This document shows, piece by piece, positions 7,547-16,864 of a stretch of DNA of 64,000 bases (its first letter is position 1; the number at the start of each line of letters is the position of its first letter). The notes under the pieces are model-generated. The model worked only from the letters and a program-made list of their open reading frames with translations, made no database searches and was not told the DNA's origin. Source of the stretch: Salinicola endophyticus (GTDB lineage: Bacteria > Pseudomonadota > Gammaproteobacteria > Pseudomonadales > Halomonadaceae); the NCBI RefSeq assembly GCF_003206575.1, contig NZ_PZJO01000009.1:130345-194344 (forward strand), written 5' to 3'. The translations under genes and the position numbers were made by a program.

Positions 7547-9289
7547 ATGTCCTCACGCGTTCGCACGACCGTCCGGCGCTGGCTATCGATCAGCCTCTCC
7601 ACACTCTATCTGGGCGCCGCCCCGCTGGCGCTGGCTGATTCGGCGATTCTCGAGGGCGAGCGTTTTCATCCGCAGGTGGGTGAACACGGCATGGTCGCGA
7701 CCAGCCACTACCTGGCCTCGCAGATCGCCCACGACGTTCTCGCCAAGGGCGGCAATGCGGTGGACGCCGCGGTCACCGCGGGCTTCGCGCTGGCGGTGAC
7801 CCAGCCGCGCTCGGGCAATATCGGCGGCGGCGGCTTCATGTTGATCTCCGACGAGCAGCGCGACGAGGTGATCGCCATCGACTACCGCGAGAAGGCGCCC
7901 GCGGCGGCCTACGCGACGATGTTCCAGAACGACCAGGGCGAGGCGGTGCCGCAGCTGTCGCGTTTTACCCACAACGCCTCGGGCGTGCCCGGCACGGTGG
8001 CCGGCCTGGCCCTGGCGCTGGACAAGTACGGCACGCTTAGCCTGGCGGAGGCGCTGGCGCCGGCGATCACCCTGGCCGAGGAGGGCTTCAGCGTGCCGCC
8101 GCGCTTCGCCGAAGGGCTCGAGCAGGCCCAGGATCGACTCAAGCAGTGGGACTCCACGCGCAAGGTCTTCTACAAACCCGACGGCTCCAACTATCGCGCC
8201 GGCGAGCGCTTCCGCCAGCCCGATCTCGCCGCCACGCTCAAGCGCATCGCCGCCAAGGGCCCGCGCGAGTTCTACGAGGGCGAGACGGCGCGTCTGATCA
8301 GCGCCGAGATGCAGCGCCACGGCGGCCTGATGACCGCTCAGGATCTGGCCGACTACCAGCCCAGGATTCGCCAGCCCGTACACGGCAACTATCGCGGCTA
8401 CGATGTCTACGCCATGAGCCCGCCCTCCTCCGGCGGCGCGCATATCGTGCAGATGCTGAATATCCTCGAGGGCTACGACATTCAAGCCATGGGGTTCAAC
8501 TCGGCGCGCACCATTCATCTGATGGCCGAGGCCATGCAGCGCGCCTACGCCGATCGCGCCAAATATCTGGGCGACCCCGATTTCGTCGACGTGCCGCTGG
8601 CCGGGCTGACCTCGCCGGCCTACGCCGCCAAACTGCGCGCCGAGATCCCCCTCGACCACGCCACCCCGAGCACCGAGATCGCCGCCGGCAACCCGCTGCC
8701 CTACGAGTCCAACGAGACCACGCACTTCTCGATCGCCGACGACAACGGCCTGGCGGTCTCCAACACCTATACCATCAACTTCAGCTACGGCTCGGGCATT
8801 GTGGTCGACGGCGCCGGCTTTCTGCTCAACAACGAGATGGATGACTTCTCGGCCAAGCCGGGTGCCCCCAACGCCTACGGTCTGATCGGCGGCGAGGCCA
8901 ACAAGGTCGAGCCGCGTAAACGCATGCTGTCGTCGATGACCCCGACCATCGTCAAGAAGGATGGCAAGAACTTCCTGATCACCGGCAGCCCCGGGGGCTC
9001 GCGCATCATCACCACGACCCTGCAGGTGGTGATGAACGTGATCGACCACGGCATGAACATCCAGAGCGCGGTGAGCGCGCCGCGTATCCACCACCAGTGG
9101 CTGCCCGACGAGATTCGCATCGAGGATGGCATCAGCCCCGACACCCAAGCCCTGCTCGAGGCGATGGGCCACACGCTCAGCCAGCAGGCGGCGATGGGCG
9201 CGGCCCAGTCGATCCTGATCGAACCCGACGGCACCTTCACCGGCGGCGCCGATCCGCGCCGTTCGACCTCCTCTGCCATGGGGCTTTGA
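7547..9289 (+). CDS. ggt: Gamma-glutamyltransferase, periplasmic, autoprocessing
   Basis: 580 residues. Transfers or hydrolyses the gamma-glutamyl group of glutathione and related peptides in the periplasm. The N-terminus is a signal peptide (RRWLSISLSTLYLGAAPLALA). The proenzyme self-cleaves before a threonine, and the matching site SNETTHFSI has its first Thr at residue 391, the same number as the E. coli nucleophile. Other family marks: GNAVDAAVTAGFAL, PRSGNIGGGGF, and the substrate loop MLSSMTPTIV and GSPGGSRII. The ATG is preceded by AGGAG at 8 nt; the frame is open upstream, but that part codes for nothing recognisable. Divergent from rpe. Confidence 0.95.
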   Translation: MSSRVRTTVRRWLSISLSTLYLGAAPLALADSAILEGERFHPQVGEHGMVATSHYLASQIAHDVLAKGGNAVDAAVTAGFALAVTQPRSGNIGGGGFMLISDEQRDEVIAIDYREKAPAAAYATMFQNDQGEAVPQLSRFTHNASGVPGTVAGLALALDKYGTLSLAEALAPAITLAEEGFSVPPRFAEGLEQAQDRLKQWDSTRKVFYKPDGSNYRAGERFRQPDLAATLKRIAAKGPREFYEGETARLISAEMQRHGGLMTAQDLADYQPRIRQPVHGNYRGYDVYAMSPPSSGGAHIVQMLNILEGYDIQAMGFNSARTIHLMAEAMQRAYADRAKYLGDPDFVDVPLAGLTSPAYAAKLRAEIPLDHATPSTEIAAGNPLPYESNETTHFSIADDNGLAVSNTYTINFSYGSGIVVDGAGFLLNNEMDDFSAKPGAPNAYGLIGGEANKVEPRKRMLSSMTPTIVKKDGKNFLITGSPGGSRIITTTLQVVMNVIDHGMNIQSAVSAPRIHHQWLPDEIRIEDGISPDTQALLEAMGHTLSQQAAMGAAQSILIEPDGTFTGGADPRRSTSSAMGL

Positions 9290-9324
9290 GTGCAGGCTCG
9301 CCGCGTCCCGGGTAGCCGGTGCTG

Positions 9325-10479
9325 ATGTCACGCAGGCCGTGGCTGCCGATCGTGGTGATCGCGCTGGCCGAGTGGTTCGGCACCACGCTCTGGTTCACCC
9401 CCAACGCGGTGCTCGCCGAGCTGCGCCAGGCGTGGGCGCTGGATGCCGACGACCTGGCCTGGCTCACCGGCGCAGTACAGGTGGGCTTTCTGCTCGGCAC
9501 CCTGGGGATCGGGCTCAGCGGGCTCGCCGATCGCCACGATGCCAGTCGGGTATTCGCCTTTTGCGGGGTGATCGGTGCCGCCAGCAATGCAGCGCTCGCC
9601 TATGCCGGCGGTCTGGGCCCGGCGGTGGCGCTGCGCCTGATCACCGGCATGGCGCTGGCCGGTATCTACCCGGTGGGGATGAAGCTGATGGTGGGCTGGG
9701 CCCCCACCCGAACCGGTGCGGCGCTGGCATGGCTGGTCGGCATGCTGGTGCTGGGCACCGCGATGCCGCACCTGCTGGCGGCCCTGGAGCTGCGCGGCGG
9801 CTGGCAGCTGACGCTCTGGCTGGCCTCGCTGCTGGCGCTGATCGGCGCCGCCGGCGTGGCCTGGCTGGGGGAAGCGCCCCGCTCTGACCCGCACCCATCG
9901 CGCCCGCGGCTAGGTGGGTTGGCGGCCTTTCGTCTCGCTGAGTTCCGCCGCGCCGCCTGCGCCTATTTCGGCCATATGTGGGAGCTCTACACGCTGTGGG
10001 CGCTGCTGCCGCTGCTACTCCGACATGCCCTGCCCGGGCTCTCCGCGACCGGCGTGGCACTCTCGAGCTTCACCCTGATCGCGGTAGGCGCCCCCGGTTG
10101 CTGGCTCGGCGGCTGGCTGAGCCAGCGCCATGGCAGCCTGGCGGTGGCGCGCTGGGGCCTGGCCGGCTCGGCGCTCTGCGCGGCGCTCTACGCCCTCACC
10201 GCCGGGATCCTGCCCACCGCGGCGCTGATCGCCCTGCTCGGTAGCTGGAGCCTGCTGGCAGTGATCGACTCGCCGCACTTCTCGGCGCTCTCGGCGCGCG
10301 CCTGCCCCGCCTCGCTGGTGGGCAGCGCGCTGACCCTGCAGAACGCCATTGGCTTCGCCATTTCGGCGCTATCGATCGGCCTGCTGCTGCCGTGGCTGCC
10401 CCTGCTCGGCCAGTCGCTGGCCTGGCTGCTGCTGCCCGGCCCCCTGCTCGGCCTCCTGGCACTGGGTCGCCCCCGCTGA
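9325..10479 (+). CDS. MFS transporter (12 TM, substrate unknown)
   Basis: 384 residues, nearly all hydrophobic, with about 12 predicted membrane helices. The first helix starts LPIVVIALAEWFGTTLWFTPNAV, and the loop between helices 2 and 3 holds a weakened MFS motif A (GLADRHDASR). This N-terminus resembles CynX/NimT-type carriers and other small MFS exporters, but no substrate can be assigned. The ATG at 9325 is preferred over the GTG at 9319. It begins 35 bp behind ggt on the same strand and may be co-transcribed; uptake or export of a Ggt product is conceivable but not shown. Confidence 0.85.
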   Translation: MSRRPWLPIVVIALAEWFGTTLWFTPNAVLAELRQAWALDADDLAWLTGAVQVGFLLGTLGIGLSGLADRHDASRVFAFCGVIGAASNAALAYAGGLGPAVALRLITGMALAGIYPVGMKLMVGWAPTRTGAALAWLVGMLVLGTAMPHLLAALELRGGWQLTLWLASLLALIGAAGVAWLGEAPRSDPHPSRPRLGGLAAFRLAEFRRAACAYFGHMWELYTLWALLPLLLRHALPGLSATGVALSSFTLIAVGAPGCWLGGWLSQRHGSLAVARWGLAGSALCAALYALTAGILPTAALIALLGSWSLLAVIDSPHFSALSARACPASLVGSALTLQNAIGFAISALSIGLLLPWLPLLGQSLAWLLLPGPLLGLLALGRPR

Positions 10480-10529
10480 GCGTCCTCGACGCCCGCTGCA
10501 TCGCTTATAGAAGGCATGCGCATCGTTAT

Positions 10530-10571
10530 ACCCAAATGACATAGATAGTCATATTGTAATTCCATATGGGT
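10530..10571 (+). promoter_or_regulatory. AT-rich inverted repeats upstream of the sulfate operon
   Basis: Two nested inverted repeats: ATGAC (10536-10540)/GTCAT (10548-10552) around seven bases, and an outer ACCCAAATG/CATATGGGT pair with one mismatch. The AT-rich patch is unlike the surrounding DNA and lies 80-120 bp before the sbp start. It is a plausible operator or promoter region. CysB is the expected activator of such operons, but I cannot match its loose site with confidence. Confidence 0.45.
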
Positions 10572-10649
10572 TTATTTAGCCTGCTCCGCTAGCCACACAC
10601 GATAAGAGCGCCGCGTGCGCCACAAGCCATCACCATTCAGGGAACCCAC

Positions 10650-11675
10650 ATGCTCCGACTCGCCTCGTCTCGCCGCTGGTTCGCCGCCTCCACCCTGGGT
10701 CTGGCCCTCGCTCTGGGCAGCATTGGCCCGGCACAGGCCGATCAGCCGCGCGAGCTGCTCAACGCCTCCTACGATATCGCCCGCGAGCTGTTCGCCGCGG
10801 TCAACCCCAAGTTCGTCGACTGGTGGCAGCAGCAGCACGACGAGCAGGTGAGCGTGAAACAGTCCCACGGCGGCTCCTCAACCCAGGCGCGCTCGATCAT
10901 GCAGGGCCTGCGCGCCGACGTGGTGACCTTCAACCAGGTCACCGACGTCAACGTGCTCGCCGATGCCGGGCTGGTGGCCAAGGATTGGCAGGCGCAGTAC
11001 CCCAACCACGCCTCGCCCTACTACTCGACCACCGCCTTCCTGGTACGCAAGGGCAACCCCAAGCAGATCGAGAACTGGGACGACCTGGCGCGCGACGACG
11101 TCGAGCTGGTGTTCCCCAACCCCAAGACCTCGGGCAACGGCCGCTACACCTACCTGGCCGCCTGGGCTTACGCCGATCAGGCCTTCGACGGCGACAAGGC
11201 CAAGATCGAAGCCTACATGAAGCGCTTCCTGGGTAACGTCGAGGTGTTCGACACCGGTGGCCGCGGCGCCACCACCACCTTCGTCGAGCGTGGCATCGGC
11301 GATGTGCTGATCACCTTCGAGTCCGAGGTCAACAATATCCGCAGCGAGTATGGCCAGGATGGCTACGAGGTGGTGGTGCCGCCGGTGAGCATCCTCGCCG
11401 AGTTCCCGGTGGCCGTAGTCGAGGAGTACGCCGAGCGCAACGGCAACCTGGATCTGGCCAAGGGCTACCTGGACTACCTCTACACCGAAGAGGCCCAGCG
11501 CCTGCTCGCCGGTTTCAACTACCGGGTCAACGACGAGGCGGTGGCAGCGGAGTTCAGCGACCGCTTCCCGCAGACCGAGCTTCTGCGCGTCGAAGACGTC
11601 TTCGGCAGCTGGCCCGAGGCGATGAAGACCCATTTCGCCAGCGGCGGCGAACTGGACCAGCTGCAGCGCCGATGA
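10650..11675 (+). CDS. sbp: Sulfate/thiosulfate ABC transporter periplasmic binding protein
   Basis: 341 residues with a signal peptide ending GPAQA. Binds sulfate (or thiosulfate) in the periplasm and delivers it to CysTW. Family marks: [29 protein letters not shown] (sulfate-contacting loop), [34 protein letters not shown] and the late segment [11 protein letters not shown]. The sequence alone does not tell Sbp from CysP. It is the first gene of a four-gene operon; its TGA overlaps the cysT ATG (ATGA). Confidence 0.94.
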   Translation: MLRLASSRRWFAASTLGLALALGSIGPAQADQPRELLNASYDIARELFAAVNPKFVDWWQQQHDEQVSVKQSHGGSSTQARSIMQGLRADVVTFNQVTDVNVLADAGLVAKDWQAQYPNHASPYYSTTAFLVRKGNPKQIENWDDLARDDVELVFPNPKTSGNGRYTYLAAWAYADQAFDGDKAKIEAYMKRFLGNVEVFDTGGRGATTTFVERGIGDVLITFESEVNNIRSEYGQDGYEVVVPPVSILAEFPVAVVEEYAERNGNLDLAKGYLDYLYTEEAQRLLAGFNYRVNDEAVAAEFSDRFPQTELLRVEDVFGSWPEAMKTHFASGGELDQLQRR

Positions 11676-12526
11676 TCGCCGCGACCCTGCGTCGGCGGGC
11701 CAGCCGCCGTGTCCTGCCGGGCTTCGGGCTATCGCTGGGCGTGACGCTGACGTTCGTCTCGCTGATCCTGCTGCTGCCCCTGACCAGCCTGGTGGGGCAG
11801 CTGTCGCAGCTGAGCCTGTCGCAGTACTGGTTTCTGATCAGCGACCCGCGCATCCTCGCCAGCTACCGGGTGACGCTGCTCGCCGCGGCCGTAGCGGCGC
11901 TGTTCAACGCTGCCTTCGGGCTGCTGATGGCCTGGGTGCTGGTACGCTACGAGTTCCCCGGCAAGCGCCTGGTGGATGCGCTGATGGATCTCCCCTTCGC
12001 ACTGCCCACCGCGGTCGCCGGGGTCACCCTGGCAACGCTCTACTCGAGCCAGGGCTGGGTCGGGCGCTGGCTGGAGACGCTGGGCCTGCCGATCGCCTAT
12101 ACTTGGGTGGGCATCGCCCTGGCCATGGCCTTCACCAGCATCCCGTTCGTGGTGCGCACGGTGCAGCCGATCCTCGAGGATCTGCCGAGCGAGGTCGACG
12201 AGGCCGCGGTGACCCTGGGTGCCCGCGATGGCCACGCCTTCCGTCGGGTGATCCTGCCCCACCTCTGGCCGGCACTGGTCACCGGCACCGGGCTCGCCTT
12301 CGTGCGCTCGCTGGGCGAGTTCGGCGCGGTGATCTTCATCGCCGGCGGCAAGCCATTCGAAACCGAGATCACCTCGCTGATGATCTTCGTCAAGCTGCAG
12401 GAGTACGACTATGCCGGCGCCACCGCGGTGGCCTCGATCGTGCTGGCGACCTCGCTGGCGCTGCTGCTGGTGATCAATCTGTGGCAGGGGCGCTTCACTC
12501 GCCGCCTGCATGGAGGGGGAGCCTGA
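11672..12526 (+). CDS. cysT: Sulfate ABC transporter permease CysT (CysU)
   Basis: 284 residues, six transmembrane helices, inner membrane. Forms the channel with CysW. The cytoplasmic EAA loop, which docks on CysA, reads [38 protein letters not shown] and [15 protein letters not shown] are characteristic of CysT. Start and stop codons overlap with both neighbours, which suggests strict co-translation. Confidence 0.95.
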   Translation: MIAATLRRRASRRVLPGFGLSLGVTLTFVSLILLLPLTSLVGQLSQLSLSQYWFLISDPRILASYRVTLLAAAVAALFNAAFGLLMAWVLVRYEFPGKRLVDALMDLPFALPTAVAGVTLATLYSSQGWVGRWLETLGLPIAYTWVGIALAMAFTSIPFVVRTVQPILEDLPSEVDEAAVTLGARDGHAFRRVILPHLWPALVTGTGLAFVRSLGEFGAVIFIAGGKPFETEITSLMIFVKLQEYDYAGATAVASIVLATSLALLLVINLWQGRFTRRLHGGGA

Positions 12527-13353
12527 TGATCCGTATCGGTGATGCCCCCGGCGTGCGCCGGCTGCTGATCGGCGTGGCGCTGGTGCTGACCGCGCTGTTC
12601 CTGCTGCTGCCGCTGGTGGCGATCTTTGCCCAGGCGCTGATGGGTGGCATCGATCTCTACTGGCAGAACCTGAGCGACCGCTACACCCTGGCGGCGATCG
12701 GACTGACCCTGCTGGTGACGCTGCTGACGGTGCCGATCAACCTGGTGTTCGGGATCTTCCTGGCATGGCTGGTGACCCGCTTCAACTTCCCCGGACGGCG
12801 CCTGCTGCAGACGCTGATCGACATCCCCTTCGCGGTCTCGCCGGTGGTCGCCGGGCTGGTCTATCTGCTGCTCTACGGTCGCAACGGCTGGCTCGGGGGC
12901 TGGCTCGACGGCTACGATATCCAGATCATGTTCGCCTGGCCGGGCATCGTGCTGGTGACGATCTTCGTCACCTGCCCCTTCGTCGCCCGCGAGCTGATCC
13001 CGTTGATGCAGGCCCAGGGCGCCCGCGAGGAGGAAGCCGCGGTGACCCTGGGCGCCTCCGGCTGGACGATCTTCCGCCGCGTCACGCTGCCCAAGATCCG
13101 TCACGCCCTGCTCTACGGCGTGATCCTCACCAATGCCCGTGCAGTGGGCGAGTTCGGCGCTGTCTCGGTGGTCGCCGGGGCGATCCGTGGACAGACCAAC
13201 ACCCTGCCGCTGCAGGTCGAACAGCTGTATCAGGACTATAATACCGTCGGTGCCTTCACCAGCGCTTCGCTGCTGGCCCTGCTGGCCCTGCTGACCCTGG
13301 CCGCCAAGGCGGCACTCGAATGGCGCGCCGCGCGCCGGGAGAGCCTCGCATGA
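12526..13353 (+). CDS. cysW: Sulfate ABC transporter permease CysW
   Basis: 275 residues, partner of CysT in the sulfate importer. The EAA loop is [41 protein letters not shown] and NARAVGEFGAVSVVAG are typical of CysW. The ATG shares its A with the cysT stop (TGATG) and follows a strong GGAGGGGGAG ribosome-binding site. The frame is open upstream within cysT, but only the part from 12526 is CysW. It overlaps cysA by 4 bp. Confidence 0.95.
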   Translation: MIRIGDAPGVRRLLIGVALVLTALFLLLPLVAIFAQALMGGIDLYWQNLSDRYTLAAIGLTLLVTLLTVPINLVFGIFLAWLVTRFNFPGRRLLQTLIDIPFAVSPVVAGLVYLLLYGRNGWLGGWLDGYDIQIMFAWPGIVLVTIFVTCPFVARELIPLMQAQGAREEEAAVTLGASGWTIFRRVTLPKIRHALLYGVILTNARAVGEFGAVSVVAGAIRGQTNTLPLQVEQLYQDYNTVGAFTSASLLALLALLTLAAKAALEWRAARRESLA

Positions 13354-14432
13354 GCATCCGTATCTCGCAGATCGACAAGACCTACGGCGCCACCCGCGCG
13401 CTGGAGCCGATCGACCTCGACATCCGCGATGGCGAGCTGATCGGTCTGCTAGGCCCCTCGGGTTCGGGCAAGACGACGCTGCTACGCATCGTCGCCGGTC
13501 TCGAGCAGGCTGATGGGGGCACGATCCACTTCGGCGAGCGCGAGGTCACCCAGGTGCACGTGCGCGAGCGCCGGATCGGCTTCGTCTTCCAGCACTACGC
13601 CCTGTTCCGCCACATGAGCGTGTTCGAGAACGTCGCCTTCGGCCTGCGCGCGCTGCCGCGGCGCCAGCGCCCTTCGAACAGCGATATCCGTACCCGCGTC
13701 ATGCAGCTGCTGGAGATGGTGCGCCTGAGCGCTTTCGCCGAGCGCTTCCCGGCCCAGCTCTCCGGCGGCCAGCAGCAGCGCGTGGCGCTAGCCCGGGCCC
13801 TGGCGCTCAAGCCCGACGTGCTGCTGCTCGACGAGCCGTTCGGCGCGCTCGACGCCAAGGTGCGACAGGAGCTGCGCCGCTGGCTGCGCCACCTCCACGA
13901 GGAGCTCGGCTTCACCAGCCTGTTCGTCACCCACGACCAGGAGGAGGCGCTGGAGCTCTCCGACCGCGTGGTGGTGATGAGCAACGGCCGGGTCGAACAG
14001 ATCGCCACCCCGGATACCCTCTACCGCGAGCCGGCCAACCGCTTCGTGTTCGAGTTCCTCGGCGAGGTCAACCGGCTGGAGGGCGACGTCGCCAACGGCC
14101 GCCTGACCTGCGGCAATGCCAGCGTCAGCGTGCCGGGGGTCGAGCCGGGCCGCCGTGAGCTGCTGCTGCGCCCCCACGAGGTGCATCTGGCCGAGCATGC
14201 GATCCCCGCGGCGCACCTGCCGATCACCGTGGCGGCGATCGTCCCGGTAGGGGCCGAAGTGCGCCTCGAACTCGAGGCCGACTGGCTCGAGGAGCCGTGG
14301 CTGGCCAGCGTCAGCCACGCCGAGTTCGAGCGCCTGGGCATCACCCGCGGGCGGCGGCTGTTCGCCCTGCCCAGCCGGCTGCACGGCTTCGATGCCGCCG
14401 GTGCGCAGAATGTCGCGCTGCCGGTCGGCTGA
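13350..14432 (+). CDS. cysA: Sulfate/thiosulfate import ATP-binding protein CysA
   Basis: 360 residues. Powers sulfate import through CysTW. ATP-binding domain ~1-235: Walker A GPSGSGKTT, Q-loop FVFQHYALFRHM, signature LSGGQQQRVALARAL, Walker B VLLLDEPFGALD and switch His in FVTHDQEEALEL. The remaining ~125 residues form a TOBE-type regulatory domain (PGRRELLLRPHEVHL). The ATG overlaps the cysW stop by ATGA. Last gene of the operon. Confidence 0.95.
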   Translation: MSIRISQIDKTYGATRALEPIDLDIRDGELIGLLGPSGSGKTTLLRIVAGLEQADGGTIHFGEREVTQVHVRERRIGFVFQHYALFRHMSVFENVAFGLRALPRRQRPSNSDIRTRVMQLLEMVRLSAFAERFPAQLSGGQQQRVALARALALKPDVLLLDEPFGALDAKVRQELRRWLRHLHEELGFTSLFVTHDQEEALELSDRVVVMSNGRVEQIATPDTLYREPANRFVFEFLGEVNRLEGDVANGRLTCGNASVSVPGVEPGRRELLLRPHEVHLAEHAIPAAHLPITVAAIVPVGAEVRLELEADWLEEPWLASVSHAEFERLGITRGRRLFALPSRLHGFDAAGAQNVALPVG

Positions 14433-14501
14433 AGCGCTACGAGCGCCCGCGCAAGCCGTCTATACTGGGCGGGTCCTTCCCCGCAGATTCGAGAGGTAGT
14501 T

Positions 14502-15095
14502 ATGCGTCAGTGGTTTGCGCTCAAGTGCGTGGCGATTCTTGGGGTGCTCGGCCTGCTCGCCGCCTGCGCCCAGAGCCCACAGATTCTCTCCGTACAGCCG
14601 AAGGTGAGCGGCGGCTTTCCGCACACCGGCAGCGGCCAGACGGTGACCCTGAACGTGGTCGACGGGCGTGACGACAACGTCATCGGCACCCGCTCCGGCA
14701 CCGCCTCGGCCACCTCGACCATCACCGTCGAAGCCCACGATGTGATCCCCAAGCTGCAGGCACAGGCCGAGAACGCGCTGCGTAGCATGGGCTTCAATCC
14801 CACCACCCAGGAGAGCGGCGGCCCCTCGCTGACCCTGACCCTGTCGGAACTCGACTACGCCCGCGGCAGCGCCGACGAGCCGCTGCTCGGCGCCTCCCAG
14901 CTGCAGGCGATCATCACCGCCAAGGTGGAGAACGGCAGCAACACCTATACCGGCCGCTATACCGCCAAGCGCAAGCAGAGCTACGCCTTCAAGCCCGATT
15001 GGGACACCAACAACCGTATGGTCAGCGAGCTGCTCAGCAGCGCCCTGGACCGCACCTTCCGCGACCAGCAGCTGGCCAACCTGCTGGCGCGCTGA
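14502..15095 (+). CDS. YajG-family outer-membrane lipoprotein
   Basis: 197 residues. The N-terminus is a lipoprotein signal with lipobox LLAAC (acylated Cys22). The rest matches the YajG family pattern: VTLNVVDGRDD near the start, IPKLQAQAENALRSMGF, LTLTLSELDYA and the C-terminal SELLSSALDRTFRDQQLANLL. YajG proteins are small lipoproteins of unknown function, in E. coli encoded beside ampG. The gene has its own AGAGGT ribosome-binding site and sits alone between cysA and a strong hairpin. Confidence 0.82.
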   Translation: MRQWFALKCVAILGVLGLLAACAQSPQILSVQPKVSGGFPHTGSGQTVTLNVVDGRDDNVIGTRSGTASATSTITVEAHDVIPKLQAQAENALRSMGFNPTTQESGGPSLTLTLSELDYARGSADEPLLGASQLQAIITAKVENGSNTYTGRYTAKRKQSYAFKPDWDTNNRMVSELLSSALDRTFRDQQLANLLAR

Positions 15096-15148
15096 ACGCC
15101 CTGCATCGTGAACGCCCTACATTGGGCACGCGCAAACATTGGGCACCC

Positions 15149-15196
15149 GCAAACGACGACGCCCGCAGCCGGAAGGCCGCGGGCGTTGTCGTTTGC
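15149..15196. terminator. Strong 18-bp stem-loop between convergent genes
   Basis: Arms 15149-15166 and 15179-15196 pair over 18 bp with one G.T-type mismatch, with a 12-nt loop. It lies between the ends of the yajG-like gene (+) and tpm (-), so it can stop transcription from both sides. There is no clean T-run. Just upstream, short direct duplications occur (GAACGCCCT twice; ATTGGGCAC twice). Confidence 0.75.
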
Positions 15197-15231
15197 AGCA
15201 TGATCGGCAGGGTCGTCGGGGGAGCCATCCC

Positions 15232-15867
15232 TCAGCCGCAGGGCCCACGTCGCATCAGATGCCATACCGTCTCGCAGGCCCCCTTGGCGTCCGGCTCACC
15301 CGGGCCAGCCAGTCGCTGCAGCGCGAAGTTAGGACCCAGCAGGCGCTCGACCTCTTCGGCGTCGACGCTGTAGGGCGGCCCCCGCTCGCCATTGGCATGG
15401 GTCAGGGTGACCAGCAGCCCCTGGGTGCCCGGCAGGAATAGCTGAGCCAGATGGTGGGCGTAGCGCTGCCGCGAGGCACGCGGCAGCGCGATCAATGCGG
15501 CGCGGTCGTAGAAAGCCGCGAGTTCGGCCGCCTGCTCGACGTGAAAGCGGAAGAAGTCACCGCACCACAGCTCGATCCGCCCCTGACGCACGCAGGAGAA
15601 ACCGGCCTGGGCGTAGCGCAGCGCCGGCAGCGCCCCCTCGCCGATGAACTGATCCACCGCCAGCGGCGATAGTTCCACCCCCAGCACCGGATACGCCTGC
15701 GCCGCCAGCCAGCGCATGTCGTGGCTCTTGCCACACAGCGGCACCAGCACCTTGGCGCCGGCGGCCAGCCCCAACCGCGGCCAGTGGTCTACCAGGGCAG
15801 CGTGAGGGGCATCACGATGAAACCCGATACGCCCCTCGCGCCAGCGTCTCAGCCAATCGATCTGCAT
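15232..15867 (-). CDS. tpm: Thiopurine S-methyltransferase
   Basis: 211 residues, the usual length of bacterial TPMT. Transfers methyl from S-adenosylmethionine to thiol/selenium/tellurium compounds; in pseudomonads it confers tellurite and selenite tolerance. Marks: WLRRWREGRIGFH at the N-terminus, SAM-binding VLVPLCGKSHDMRWLA, GVELSPLAVDQF, and ELWCGDFF followed by AAFYDRAALIALP. Single gene on the minus strand, downstream of the SH3 protein gene with an 85-bp gap. Confidence 0.93.
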   Translation of the reverse strand: MQIDWLRRWREGRIGFHRDAPHAALVDHWPRLGLAAGAKVLVPLCGKSHDMRWLAAQAYPVLGVELSPLAVDQFIGEGALPALRYAQAGFSCVRQGRIELWCGDFFRFHVEQAAELAAFYDRAALIALPRASRQRYAHHLAQLFLPGTQGLLVTLTHANGERGPPYSVDAEEVERLLGPNFALQRLAGPGEPDAKGACETVWHLMRRGPCG

Positions 15868-15952
15868 CCGCCCTCGCCCTCTCTCTTCACCACCGGGCCC
15901 GAGGCCGCATCACCGCCTGGCCCGAGGCCCCGGCGACGCCTGACAGGCGACC

Positions 15953-16573
15953 TTAGAACCAGCGGTCGCGCTTGCGCCGGCGGCGCGGCAGATGCGGCAC
16001 GATCAAGCCCAGGATCAGACCCGCCCCGGCGACCCCGCCGCCGTACATGAAGTAGCGCATCAGCAGATCCTCCTCCTGGGTGTCCAGACGCGCCTGCATC
16101 TCGCGCATCTTGGTCTCCGCCTGGGAGTAGGCCTGACTGAGCTGGTTGTTGCTCGCCTGCAGTTTGTCGACCTGCTGCTGGCGGCTGGCGAGTTCGCTGC
16201 GCAGATCCGCCACGCGCTGGTTCCACTCACCGTCGATACCGTCGAGGCGCTTGGTCAAGCTGGCGACCTTGTCTCGCAGCGCCGGCAACTGCTGTTGAGC
16301 ACTCGGCGTGTCCTGCACGAAGCGCGACTGGATCCACACCTCGTCACCATCGGGGCCACGCACTTGGGTGTAGTCGCCCTGGGTCTGCAACACCGTGACC
16401 GGATCGCCACTGTCGAGGGTGCCGACGATACGGTAGCCGTCGGTGGGGCCACTGCGCACGAAGGTGGGCAGCTTGTCGCTGACCCAGTGGTCGGTCTGCG
16501 CCGAGACACCGGCGGAGAACAAAAGCGCCGCGCCCACGGCGCAGCCCATCGCAACATTTCGCATTTTCAACAT
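15953..16573 (-). CDS. Envelope protein with SH3 domain, coiled coil and C-terminal TM (YgiM/TIGR04211 type)
   Basis: 206 residues. Order: signal peptide (CAVGAALLFSAGVSA), a bacterial SH3 domain (~30-88; LPTFVRSGPTDGYRIVGTLDSGDPVTVLQ region), a coiled coil (~95-165; rich in Q, L, E, K), one membrane helix (~170-192) and a basic tail RRRRKRDRWF. This is the layout of E. coli YgiM: a periplasmic SH3 and coiled coil held to the inner membrane, with a cytoplasmic basic tail. Function in the family is unsettled; a cell-wall or envelope role is likely. ATG at 16573, with another at codon 4. Confidence 0.85.
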   Translation of the reverse strand: MLKMRNVAMGCAVGAALLFSAGVSAQTDHWVSDKLPTFVRSGPTDGYRIVGTLDSGDPVTVLQTQGDYTQVRGPDGDEVWIQSRFVQDTPSAQQQLPALRDKVASLTKRLDGIDGEWNQRVADLRSELASRQQQVDKLQASNNQLSQAYSQAETKMREMQARLDTQEEDLLMRYFMYGGGVAGAGLILGLIVPHLPRRRRKRDRWF

Positions 16574-16734
16574 GTCGTCGTGATCTTAGTGGCTAATGGA
16601 TAACGGTTCGGCTTCGTTCCACGCGACGATGAGCGGCCTCCGCGTCCTGCAGAGGCTTCGTTGGGCCGCGGGCGACGGGCGCCCACAGCGGTTGTCCGGT
16701 TGCTGGACTGCCGTCCCGCACGCCTCCCGGGGAG

Positions 16735-16757
16735 ACATCCACACTTTCTGTGGATAA
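16735..16757. promoter_or_regulatory. DnaA-box-like inverted repeat
   Basis: TGTGGATAA (16749-16757) is a perfect DnaA 9-mer (TTATCCACA on the minus strand). An inverted partner ATCCACA lies five bases away on the left. The pair is in the 291-bp gap upstream of the SH3 gene and downstream of DUF1820. No cluster of further boxes or AT-rich unwinding region was seen, so this is not put forward as an origin. Confidence 0.5.
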
Positions 16758-16864
16758 CGTTTGGGACAACTGGTTTCATGTCGTCGTCATACTCCGGTCA
16801 TCTCGGCGCTGGCGACAGATTGATGAATTTCTGATCAATGCCGACGCCTGCACCAAGCTCGACC

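Noticed and set aside
7583..9331. 582-codon open frame antisense to ggt
   Set aside because: Low-complexity GR/LGQA-rich shadow; the opposite strand encodes a complete, motif-perfect gamma-glutamyltransferase.
12103..12525. Long N-terminal extension of cysW
   Set aside because: It is cysT read in another frame; the ATG at 12526 has a strong ribosome-binding site and gives the family length.
16574..16864. Replication origin
   Set aside because: Only one perfect DnaA box with an inverted partner; no box cluster, no AT-rich unwinding region and no dnaA, dnaN or gidA nearby.
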